A stretch of DNA of 5,261 bases, from the NCBI GenBank assembly GCA_900549755.1, contig URPQ01000095.1, forward strand, positions 1-5,261, given 5' to 3'. Shown piece after piece: positions 1 through 5,260 of the stretch. The stretch's first letter is position 1; each line of letters starts with the position of its first letter. The translations under genes were made by a program, and so were the position numbers. Under the pieces are notes generated by a model. The model had not been told where the DNA came from and ran no database searches. It worked only from the letters and a program-made list of their open reading frames with translations. Source of the stretch: an uncultured Oscillospiraceae bacterium. GTDB lineage: Bacteria > Bacillota > Clostridia > Oscillospirales > Acutalibacteraceae.

Positions 1-33
1 AACGAGGATGAATTTCGGGAAATGATACTATGA
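1..33 (+). CDS. C-terminal end of an unidentified protein (partial, runs off the left edge)
   Basis: Reading from base 1 in frame 1 gives ten residues, NEDEFREMIL, followed by TGA at 31-33. The other two forward frames close earlier. The stop overlaps the ATG of the next gene as ATGA, the commonest arrangement for translationally coupled neighbours, which is the main reason to treat this as the end of a real gene rather than chance. Ten residues are too few to suggest a function. It is probably the upstream partner in an operon with the alkyltransferase-like gene. Confidence 0.55.
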   Translation, partial: NEDEFREMIL

Positions 34-332
34 AAATCTCCGAAGACTTGGTTTACGAAATATTATCCGCGGTATCGGAAATTCCCGAGGGCAAAGTTGC
101 AACCTATGGGCAGATAGCCGCGCTTATTGGCAGAGAGCGAAACGCGCGGCTTGTGGGCAAGGTATTAAGCGTTGCGGGCTATTACGGTGATTACCCGTGC
201 CACAGGGTAGTAAACGCCGCGGGCAGAACCGCGCCGCACTTCTTCGAGCAGTGCGCCTTGCTTGAAGATGAGGGCGTTGAGTTTAAAGAAAACGGCACGG
301 TTGATATGAAAAAATACAAATGGGAATGTTGA
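30..332 (+). CDS. MGMT/Atl-family DNA alkyltransferase-like protein (single DNA-binding domain)
   Basis: This is a 100-residue protein consisting only of the MGMT/Ada C-terminal winged-helix domain. The active-site motif PCHRV is at residues 56-60, so the alkyl-accepting cysteine (Cys57) is present. The ATYGQIA segment (24-30) and RNARLVGKVLS (37-47) match the family's recognition-helix region, with Arg40 in the position of the arginine finger that helps flip the damaged base. The GRTAPH and EDEGVEF segments near the C-terminus are typical of the short COG3695/Atl branch. Classical Atl proteins have Trp or Ala in place of the Cys and only bind O6-alkylguanine; this one retains Cys and could be a true single-turnover methyltransferase, or a damage-sensing protein. 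It lacks the N-terminal RNase-H-like domain of Ada/Ogt, as usual for this branch. The ATG overlaps the previous stop (ATGA) and has only a weak SD (GGGA at 17-20), suggesting translation coupled to the upstream gene. Confidence 0.9.
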   Translation: MKISEDLVYEILSAVSEIPEGKVATYGQIAALIGRERNARLVGKVLSVAGYYGDYPCHRVVNAAGRTAPHFFEQCALLEDEGVEFKENGTVDMKKYKWEC

Positions 333-337
333 GCGCC

Positions 338-1000
338 CTATTGGCAGCCCGAAAATATTTCAAAATGATTTTTTCGGTAGGTCAGTAATCCTTCTTTTTT
401 CATTTTTGAAAGCTCGGCGCTCAGCGCGCTGCGGTCTGTACCGAGGTAATCGGCAAGCTGACGGCGGTCGTAAGGAATATCAAACGTATAAGAACCCGTT
501 GTTTTAATACACTCCGAAAAATAAGACATAAGCCGCGCGCGTATGGTTTTCGGTGTGATATTAAGCATACGCGAGGAAAGCTTTAAATTTTTAGAAGCGC
601 AAACTGTAAGCAAATTTTTTAAAAGCTTCAGCTGCGCTTCGTTTTTTATGCCGTCAGTTTTAAGCAGCGCCTGAATGTTAATAAAAAGAATTTCACTTTT
701 TTCATATGCGGTGACGTGCTGCAGCATTAAAGAGCCGGGAACGCAGGCATACGCCTCGGCAAATGCGCCGCCCTTTTCCACGCCTGAAATTACGCTGTTG
801 TTGCCCCAGGCGTCGCTCAGCTCTATTATCACCTTACCTGAAAGCACAATACCTATTTCCCTTACAGGCTCGCCTTCATAAAGCACGGTCTCGCCCTTTT
901 CAAATATGCGTTTTCGGGTATTTTGCGGGCTTAAAAGCTCCCGCACCTCATTTTCGGTAAGCCCGCGGAAAAGCGGGATTTTATTTAATAAATCATACAA
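338..1000 (-). CDS. Crp/Fnr-family transcriptional regulator
   Basis: This 220-residue protein has an N-terminal cyclic-nucleotide-binding-like beta-barrel (about residues 8-115, opening IPLFRGLTENEV) and a long dimer helix (about 118-145). A C-terminal winged helix-turn-helix follows (about 150-215), with DRRQLADYLGTDRSALSAEL as recognition region (178-197). In the sensor pocket the region equivalent to the cAMP-binding FGE...RSA stretch reads GGAFAEAYACVPGSLM (77-92) without the phosphate-binding Arg-Ser, so cAMP is unlikely to be the ligand. The four cysteines (86, 134, 164, 219) do not form the FNR iron-sulphur pattern. The start is TTG at 998-1000: an AGAGG SD lies 9 nt upstream (1010-1014), the protein begins as the family expects, and the only nearby ATG is out of frame and closes at once. 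The TTG overlaps the upstream phosphatase stop by 8 nt. As last gene of the pduL run it may be autoregulatory, which is inference. The effector is unknown. Confidence 0.9.
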   Translation of the reverse strand: MYDLLNKIPLFRGLTENEVRELLSPQNTRKRIFEKGETVLYEGEPVREIGIVLSGKVIIELSDAWGNNSVISGVEKGGAFAEAYACVPGSLMLQHVTAYEKSEILFINIQALLKTDGIKNEAQLKLLKNLLTVCASKNLKLSSRMLNITPKTIRARLMSYFSECIKTTGSYTFDIPYDRRQLADYLGTDRSALSAELSKMKKEGLLTYRKNHFEIFSGCQ

Positions 1001-1598
1001 TACCGTAAACCTCTATAACGCCGCTTTTATGGTAAAGCGAGGGGGTAACTCTTACTGAATAGCCCCTGCCGTTATCCGCCGTCCATTCAACGGGCTTACT
1101 TCTAGGCACGGCGGAAACGCCGAGCAGCATCATAATAGCGCCGCCGTGCATTATAACGGCGCTTTCGGTAAGCCCGCTTTCAATCATATCAAGCACGATC
1201 TTATTAAAGCCTACGCAAATGCGCTTTATAAATTCTGAATTATCCTCTCCCCCGGGCGGGGCTGACAGCCTGCCGGATGTCCACGGTATAAAATTCGGGT
1301 TGCTTTCAAGCTCGGCGGCGGTTTTATTCTCAAACGAACCGAAATCGTATTCCTTTAATTCCTCAACCGTTACGGGTTCAAAATCGGGGTAAAGCACGGC
1401 TCCCGTCTGGCGGCAGCGCAGCATGGGGCTTGAATAAAGCCTTTCAATTTCGGGATAATCAATATCGTCCTTTAACAGGCGCAATTCGTTCAGCCCCTCG
1501 GGGGCGAGCGGTAAATTGGTTTTGCAGCCTATGTACCGTCCGTCATAATTCGCGTCGGTAGCTCCATGGCGTATAAGATGAATTTTAAGCGTTCTCAT
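993..1598 (-). CDS. Histidine phosphatase family protein (phosphoglycerate mutase-like)
   Basis: This 201-residue protein is of the branch-1 histidine phosphatase superfamily. The catalytic LIRHGAT motif is at residues 8-14, with His11 as the phospho-acceptor next to Arg10. The SSPMLRCRQT segment (56-65) supplies the second phosphate-binding arginine (Arg61), LKEYDFGSFE (81-90) supplies the acid residue (Glu83), and VIMHGGAI (148-155) carries the second histidine (His151). All catalytic positions are intact, so it should be an active phosphatase. The substrate cannot be told: such proteins are often labelled alpha-ribazole phosphatase (CobC) or phosphoglycerate mutase, but no cobalamin gene is nearby. 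The ATG at 1596-1598 shares one base with the hemW stop (TAATG) and has a GGAG SD 8 nt upstream (1607-1610) inside hemW. Its own stop overlaps the regulator's TTG start. It is clearly part of the four-gene run. Confidence 0.9.
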   Translation of the reverse strand: MRTLKIHLIRHGATDANYDGRYIGCKTNLPLAPEGLNELRLLKDDIDYPEIERLYSSPMLRCRQTGAVLYPDFEPVTVEELKEYDFGSFENKTAAELESNPNFIPWTSGRLSAPPGGEDNSEFIKRICVGFNKIVLDMIESGLTESAVIMHGGAIMMLLGVSAVPRSKPVEWTADNGRGYSVRVTPSLYHKSGVIEVYGIV

Positions 1599-2710
1599 TA
1601 TATATTCTCCAATAATTCGGTTATTATGCTGTTGGAAACCGGCATACCCCTGTCGGTTATCACAACCGCGTCTTCGGTTATTTTTACAAGCCCTATACTT
1701 TTCAGGCGTTCCGCCGCTTTTATAAAGCTATCAGGCAGGTCAGACCCGAACCGCCTGCGGTATTCGGCAAAGTCTACCCCGCGCGACAATCGCAAGCGGA
1801 GCATAATGTATTCGGCTGCGTCTCCGCCGTCGCCGTCGGGCACAGGCGGCTCCCCGTTTAAAAAGGCTTTAATGCTGCGGGGGTAGAAAAATCGCTTTCC
1901 GTCAATAAACGAGTGCGCCGCCGCGCCTATGCCTAAATATTCGTCGCAGTTCCAGTGTTTAAGGTTATGGCGGCTTTCATACCCCGGGCGGCAGAAATTT
2001 GATATTTCATAATGCAAATATCCCTTACTTTCGAGGTATTCGCATATATACATATATTGCTCTGCCGTTTCATCGTCATCGGGCAGCGCCAGCGTAGCTT
2101 TGTTTTTATAAAACAGGGTGTTTTCCTCTATTTTCAGTATATATACGGATATATGCTCCGGCTCAAGCCCCACGGTAAAATCAAGGCTTTTTTTAAGACT
2201 TTCTGTATTTGAGCAGGGAAGACCGCACATTAAATCAAGAGAAATGTTTCTAAAGCCCATATCCCGCGCCGCTTTAACCGTTTCGGCGGTGTCCTTTACG
2301 GTGTGCGTTCGCCCGAGCAGCAAAAGCTCATCATCACTCCCGCTTTGCGCGCCTACCGACAGCCTGTTAACACCCGCACACTTGCAGGCGGAAAGAAATT
2401 CGCCGGAATTGCCCGCGGGGTTTAACTCGGCGGTTATCTCGGCATTATCGGTAATACAAAAAGAGGAGCGCGCCGCCCTTAAAAGGGGAACAATTCTGTT
2501 CCCCAAAAGCGACGGCGTTCCTCCGCCGAAGTAGACAGTATCAACAGGGCGGCAGATTTTACCGCCCCAATTTTTAAAGGATTCACAAAGACCTTTTACA
2601 TATTCTTCCGTAAGTTCGTTTGTAACGCAGGCGGAGTAAAAATCGCAATACGCGCATTTTTTCGCGCAAAAGGGTATGTGAATGTAAAGCCCTACGGGGT
2701 TATCAGTCAA
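1598..2710 (-). CDS. hemW: HemW-type radical SAM heme chaperone (oxygen-independent coproporphyrinogen oxidase-like)
   Basis: Numbered from the TTG start chosen here (370 aa). The radical SAM [4Fe-4S] motif CAKKCAYCDF has cysteines 15, 19 and 22. The residue two after the last cysteine is Phe, as in HemW, where true HemN oxidases have a fourth cysteine, so HemW is favoured over HemN. GGGTPS (62-67) is the SAM-binding glycine motif. AELNP, the RLSVGAQS stretch (about 116-123) and LDLMCGLP (158-165) follow the family. HNLKHW (248-253) and YLGIGAAAHS (258-267) are HemW/HemN core signatures, and a HemN_C-like domain occupies about 297-367. HemW binds heme and is thought to deliver it to hemoproteins; it is not a proven oxidase. 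TTG at 2708-2710 is preferred because AGGTGA (2716-2721) sits at ideal alignment upstream. An in-frame GTG at 2717-2719 (373 aa) lies inside that SD and has none of its own. The gene overlaps the pduL stop and ends in TAATG with the phosphatase. Confidence 0.92.
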   Translation of the reverse strand: MTDNPVGLYIHIPFCAKKCAYCDFYSACVTNELTEEYVKGLCESFKNWGGKICRPVDTVYFGGGTPSLLGNRIVPLLRAARSSFCITDNAEITAELNPAGNSGEFLSACKCAGVNRLSVGAQSGSDDELLLLGRTHTVKDTAETVKAARDMGFRNISLDLMCGLPCSNTESLKKSLDFTVGLEPEHISVYILKIEENTLFYKNKATLALPDDDETAEQYMYICEYLESKGYLHYEISNFCRPGYESRHNLKHWNCDEYLGIGAAAHSFIDGKRFFYPRSIKAFLNGEPPVPDGDGGDAAEYIMLRLRLSRGVDFAEYRRRFGSDLPDSFIKAAERLKSIGLVKITEDAVVITDRGMPVSNSIITELLENI

Positions 2711-3275
2711 GAATTTCACCTATGCAGCTGCCGGGAACCGCAGCGGCGTTTGCTTCGTCGGTATCTATGTGCATGGCAAGCTTATATTTGGGGCTGACGC
2801 GTGCCACAACATCACCGAAAACAAGCGCGCGGCCCTCGGTCGGGATTTTAACGCTTACAATCTGCTTGTCCTTAATGCCGTATTTTTCAGCGTCCTCGGG
2901 GGTCATATGTATATGGCGCTTTGCGGCAATAACGCCCTCGGTCAGCTCAATTTCACCTGCGGGGCCTACCAGCTTACATACGCCCGAGCCCTTAATATCG
3001 CCCGATTCTCTTATGGGCGCGGTAACGCCTATGGAGCGTGCGTCTGTAAGGGACAGCTCAACCTGCGTTTCGGGGCGGGTCGGACCTAATATCGACGCTT
3101 TAAGCTGTGATTTCGGGCCTACAACGGTAACCTTTTCCTCGCACGCAAACTGACCCGGCTGTGAAAGATCCTTTTTCGGGGTGAGCTTGTGACCCTTGCC
3201 GAAAAGTATTTCAAGTGCCTCGTCTGTTACATGAACGTGGCGCGCGGATATTTCAACCAAAACTTCTTTTGCCAT
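2703..3275 (-). CDS. pduL: PduL-type phosphate acyltransferase (phosphotransacetylase/phosphotranspropanoylase)
   Basis: This 190-residue protein carries both PduL domain signatures: SARHVHV (10-16) and KRHIHM (119-124), which supply metal-binding histidines, plus GPTRPETQVELS (64-75) and the C-terminal MHIDTDEANAA (168-178). PduL enzymes use zinc to interconvert acyl-CoA plus phosphate with acyl-phosphate plus CoA and are unrelated in fold to Pta/EutD. The protein begins MAKEVLVEIS directly before the first domain, so it lacks the N-terminal encapsulation peptide of microcompartment PduL, and no shell-protein gene is nearby. A cytosolic role in acetyl- or propionyl-phosphate formation during fermentation is the likely reading; an acetate kinase gene is not in the window. 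ATG at 3273-3275 follows an AAGGAG SD (AGGAG at 3286-3290) and a good promoter. It is the first gene of the run that continues into hemW, whose start overlaps its 3' end. Confidence 0.95.
   Translation of the reverse strand: MAKEVLVEISARHVHVTDEALEILFGKGHKLTPKKDLSQPGQFACEEKVTVVGPKSQLKASILGPTRPETQVELSLTDARSIGVTAPIRESGDIKGSGVCKLVGPAGEIELTEGVIAAKRHIHMTPEDAEKYGIKDKQIVSVKIPTEGRALVFGDVVARVSPKYKLAMHIDTDEANAAAVPGSCIGEILD
2716..2721 (-). promoter_or_regulatory. SD sequence that selects the TTG start of hemW
   Basis: AGGTGA matches the 3' half of the full anti-SD complement (AAGGAGGTGA). With 5 nt to the TTG at 2708-2710, the aligned spacing from the missing GGAGG end would be about 8 nt, which is optimal. 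The GTG at 2717-2719 is embedded in this motif and has no purine-rich SD in front of it. Confidence 0.55.
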
Positions 3276-3285
3276 TTTATAAGAA

Positions 3286-3290
3286 CTCCT
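3286..3290 (-). promoter_or_regulatory. Ribosome binding site of pduL
   Basis: AGGAG preceded by an A-run, 10 nt before the ATG. It fixes the pduL start and, with the promoter just upstream, implies a short leader of about 25 nt with no room for a riboswitch or T-box. Confidence 0.8.
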
Positions 3291-3307
3291 TTTTTTAATC
3301 TAATTTA

Positions 3308-3335
3308 ATTTTACCATATTTAAAAAAGTTTTCAA
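3308..3335 (-). promoter_or_regulatory. Sigma-A-type promoter with extended -10, upstream of pduL
   Basis: On the minus strand the -35 element TTGAAA (3330-3335) and the -10 element TAAAAT (3308-3313) are separated by 16 bp. TGG directly precedes the -10 (3314-3316), giving an extended -10. One mismatch from consensus in each hexamer makes this a credible promoter in an AT-rich gap. Transcription would start near 3301 and could drive pduL, hemW, the phosphatase and the Crp-like regulator, since no other gap exists down to 338. The AT-rich start-site region contains the small inverted repeat AATTtAATT (3302-3310), too short to call an operator. Confidence 0.7.
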
Positions 3336-3352
3336 GTGCCAAAATGCAAAAA

Positions 3353-4147
3353 TCAGTTAAGCAGCGCTCTGTCGTTTGCAAATTCCTCGCCGCTCAATTT
3401 GCTGAAAGCCTCAAGCAGGTATTCAACCGTGAGTTTTTTCTTTTCTTCGCCCGAAACATCGAGTATTATTTTTCCGTTGTTCATCATAATAAGCCGGTTG
3501 CCGTGGGCTATTGCGTCGCGCATATTGTGGGTTACCATCATGGCGGTAAGCCCCTCTTCGGCTATAAACTTATCAGAAAGCTCCAGCACCTTTGCGGCGG
3601 TTTTCGGGTCGAGCGCCGCAGTGTGCTCGTCAAGCAGTAAAAGCTTGGGTTTTTTCATTACCGCCATTAAAAGCGTAAGCGCCTGGCGCTGACCGCCCGA
3701 AAGCAGCCCCACTTTTGCCGAGAGACGGTTTTCAAGCCCTAAATCAAGCTCGGAAAGCATTTTTTTGAACTGCTCGCGCTCGTGCTTGTTTATCGCCCAT
3801 TTAAGCCCGCGCCTTTGCCCCCTGCGGGCGGCAAGCGCCATATTTTCCTCTATCCACATATCAGCCGCAGTGCCCATCATAGGATCCTGAAAAACTCTGC
3901 CCAGATATTTTGCGCGCTTGTGCTCGGGCAGCTTTGTAACGTCGGTTCCGTCAATTATTATAGCGCCGCTGTCCACCGGGTACACGCCCGCTATCATATT
4001 AAGCATAGTGGATTTCCCCGCGCCGTTTCCGCCTATTACGGTAACAAAGTCACCGTCGTCAAGGGTTAAATTAAGCCCGTTAAGCGCCTTTTTCTCGTTT
4101 ATTGTGCCGGGGTTAAAGGTTTTATAAACATTTTTAATTTCAAGCAT
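3353..4147 (-). CDS. ABC transporter ATP-binding protein (COG1101-type importer ATPase)
   Basis: This 264-residue ABC ATPase has every motif intact: Walker A GGNGAGKST (39-47), Q-loop Gln87 in RVFQDP, signature LLSGGQRQ (148-155), Walker B LLLLDEH (169-175) with catalytic Glu174, D-loop ALDP (178-181) and H-loop His207 in VTHNM. The DEHTAALDP variant of Walker B/D-loop is characteristic of the COG1101 group that pairs with COG4120 permeases and COG2984 binding proteins. It sits on the cytoplasmic face and powers the importer. The ATG (4145-4147) overlaps the permease stop by 8 nt (ATGCTTGA) and is served by a strong AGGAGG SD (4157-4162) 9 nt upstream, inside the permease gene. Characterised relatives include tryptophan-type (TrpXYZ) importers, but the substrate here is not determinable. 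It is the last gene of its run; no clear terminator follows. Confidence 0.95.
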   Translation of the reverse strand: MLEIKNVYKTFNPGTINEKKALNGLNLTLDDGDFVTVIGGNGAGKSTMLNMIAGVYPVDSGAIIIDGTDVTKLPEHKRAKYLGRVFQDPMMGTAADMWIEENMALAARRGQRRGLKWAINKHEREQFKKMLSELDLGLENRLSAKVGLLSGGQRQALTLLMAVMKKPKLLLLDEHTAALDPKTAAKVLELSDKFIAEEGLTAMMVTHNMRDAIAHGNRLIMMNNGKIILDVSGEEKKKLTVEYLLEAFSKLSGEEFANDRALLN

Positions 4148-5057
4148 CGGCTTTTACCTCCTCTGCGGGTTTCACGCGTTTTTCGGCAATTTTGCCTTTC
4201 CAGTAGGGCACCCCGAGGAAGAGCGCCACAACCGCCGCCGTAAGCATTTTAAGGTCGTTTGCGGGAAGACCGAGCCACAAAACAAAGGAAATAACTATAT
4301 AGTAAATTACGCCGCCCAAAACCGCGCCGAAAAGTTTAAGGGCAAAGTTTTTAAATATCTTGCCGAATACCACATCGCCTATTATTATAGCGGCAAGACC
4401 TATTACTATAGCGCCGCGCCCCATATTAACATCGGCAAAGCCCTGGTACTGCGCAAGCAGCCCGCCGGAAAGCGCCACAAGACCGTTTGACACAACAAAG
4501 CCTATTATCTTGTTTGTGGCGGTGTTTATTCCGTTTGCCCGCGCCATTGCCTGATTGCAGCCCGTGGCTCTCAGCGAATGACCCAGTTCTGTGCCGAAGA
4601 ACCAATAAAGCAGCGCGATTATTACAACAACGAATATGCCGCAGACTATAAGTGATTTATTTATGTTCCTGAGCGACACCAAAAGTATTTTTCTGTATTT
4701 CATAGCTGAAAGCGGCTGATTTGCCTTGCCGCTCATAATGCGCAGGTTTACCGAATAAAGGGCTATCTGCGTGAGTATTCCGGCAAGAATTGCGGGTATG
4801 CCGAACTTTGTGTGCAGAACGCCCGTTACAAAGCCCGCCGCGCAGCCCGCAAGTAATGATAAAAGCATGGCAAGATATATGTTCATTCCGCCCGCGGTAC
4901 ATACAACCAGCACCGCTCCGCCCGTGCCGAACGAGCCATCTACCGTAAGGTCGGCAAGGTCAAGTATTTTATAGGTGATAAACACGCCTACCGCCATAAT
5001 ACCCCATATTGCGCCCTGCGCCACTGCGCCCGGCAAAGAACTGAGAAATGATAGCAT
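4140..5057 (-). CDS. ABC transporter permease (COG4120 / branched-chain-amino-acid-type)
   Basis: This 305-residue, very hydrophobic protein has about eight to nine membrane segments, by eye near residues 10-30, 44-54, 58-80, 86-108, 135-154, 184-207, 215-232, 243-262 and 270-284. A polar tail rich in Lys and Glu follows (286-305). The cytoplasmic segment LGHSLRATGCNQAMARANGI (159-177) is the coupling-loop region that contacts the ATPase and resembles the LivH/LivM-type permease motif; VDGSFGTGGA (39-48) and the GFADVNMGRG stretch (206-214) also fit this family. One permease gene implies a homodimer in the complex. ATG at 5055-5057 has a GAAAGGA SD (AAGGA at 5066-5070) 8 nt upstream. The gene lies between the binding-protein gene and the ATPase, overlapping the latter by 8 nt. 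Amino acid or a similar small solute is the family-level expectation; the exact substrate is unknown. Confidence 0.93.
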   Translation of the reverse strand: MLSFLSSLPGAVAQGAIWGIMAVGVFITYKILDLADLTVDGSFGTGGAVLVVCTAGGMNIYLAMLLSLLAGCAAGFVTGVLHTKFGIPAILAGILTQIALYSVNLRIMSGKANQPLSAMKYRKILLVSLRNINKSLIVCGIFVVVIIALLYWFFGTELGHSLRATGCNQAMARANGINTATNKIIGFVVSNGLVALSGGLLAQYQGFADVNMGRGAIVIGLAAIIIGDVVFGKIFKNFALKLFGAVLGGVIYYIVISFVLWLGLPANDLKMLTAAVVALFLGVPYWKGKIAEKRVKPAEEVKADA

Positions 5058-5085
5058 TTTTAAATTCCTTTCAAAACCGCAATAA

Positions 5086-5112
5086 GCGATAGGGTATAAT
5101 ACGCCCTATCGC
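5086..5112 (-). terminator. Intercistronic hairpin between binding-protein and permease genes (attenuator / mRNA stabiliser)
   Basis: A perfect 9-bp inverted repeat, GCGATAGGG pairing with CCCTATCGC (arms 5086-5094 and 5104-5112), encloses a 9-nt loop. It lies 19 nt past the binding-protein stop and about 16 nt before the permease SD. In the direction of transcription it is followed by TTATTGCGGTTTTG, a poor U-tract, so it is more likely a partial terminator or a 3'-end stabiliser than a full stop. An A-rich tract precedes it (5121-5130 on the + strand reads as T-run), so on the + strand it looks like a weak terminator, but no + gene ends there. Such structures often keep binding-protein mRNA more abundant than permease and ATPase mRNA. 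Confidence 0.65.
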
Positions 5113-5131
5113 CATAGCTTAATTTTTTTAT

Positions 5132-5260
5132 TTACTGAACTGCTGTGTAATCGCTCGGAACGGTTATGCCGAGCTTATCGCAGCGCTCCTTAATATACTC
5201 CTTAACCGGGGCGGAATCAAAAGCGATATCCATATCGGCGGGTTTTTTCCCGTTTACAAG
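5132..5260 (-). CDS. ABC transporter substrate-binding protein, C-terminal fragment (partial, runs off the right edge)
   Basis: The minus strand is open from the right edge to a TAA at 5132-5134 and encodes 42 residues. They start LVNGKKPADMDIAFDS and end KLGITVPSDYTAVQ. The NGKKPADM segment and the closing LGITVP are the C-terminal pattern of COG2984 (TrpX-like) binding proteins, where the last strand and helix pack back on the first lobe. Position and orientation agree: the binding protein precedes the matching permease and ATPase in the same direction. The gene's start, lipoprotein signal and any upstream regulatory leader lie outside the window. In Gram-positives it would be expected as a membrane-anchored lipoprotein that delivers the solute to the permease. 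Confidence 0.82.
   Translation of the reverse strand, partial: LVNGKKPADMDIAFDSAPVKEYIKERCDKLGITVPSDYTAVQ

Larger units (their letters stand above)
3276..3352. other. Intergenic gap between ATPase and pduL genes
   Basis: This 77-nt AT-rich gap holds the pduL promoter and ribosome binding site. After the ATPase stop (3353-3355) the minus strand reads TTTTTGCATTTTGGCAC, which has no stable stem, so no intrinsic terminator for the transporter run can be supported. Some readthrough into pduL is possible. Confidence 0.6.

Noticed and set aside
331..350. Imperfect stem GGGCTGCC-AATA-GGGCGCTC on the minus strand as a bidirectional terminator between the convergent genes
   Set aside because: It contains two adjacent mismatches and a wobble pair and has no U-tract immediately after it on either strand; too weak to call.
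993..1598. Naming the histidine phosphatase cobC
   Set aside because: The catalytic motifs are shared across the superfamily and no cobalamin biosynthesis gene is in the window, so the specific name is not supported.
1566..2534. Forward open frames opposite hemW and the phosphatase
   Set aside because: They are antisense to well-supported genes, with no family motifs or SD sequences and composition typical of reversed coding DNA.
2722..3153. Long forward open frames opposite pduL (143 and 106 codons)
   Set aside because: They lie wholly antisense to a clearly recognisable PduL, have low-complexity Ser/Ala/Pro-rich translations and no SD; they are shadows of its codon use.
3302..3310. AATTtAATT inverted repeat at the predicted pduL start site as an operator
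   Set aside because: Short symmetric AT-only strings are expected by chance in this AT-rich gap and it does not resemble a Crp/Fnr half-site pair.
3336..3352. Possible terminator after the ABC ATPase gene (TGC...GCA around a T-rich segment)
   Set aside because: The stem is only three base pairs; no stable hairpin with a following U-run is present.
4657..4902. Minus-strand 81-codon frame within the permease gene
   Set aside because: It is in another frame of an intact permease, with a histidine- and arginine-rich translation lacking any motif; an out-of-frame shadow.
5095..5100. TATAAT on the + strand inside the hairpin loop as a forward promoter
   Set aside because: The position 17 bp upstream reads CAAAAC, a poor -35; there is no extended -10 and no forward gene downstream.
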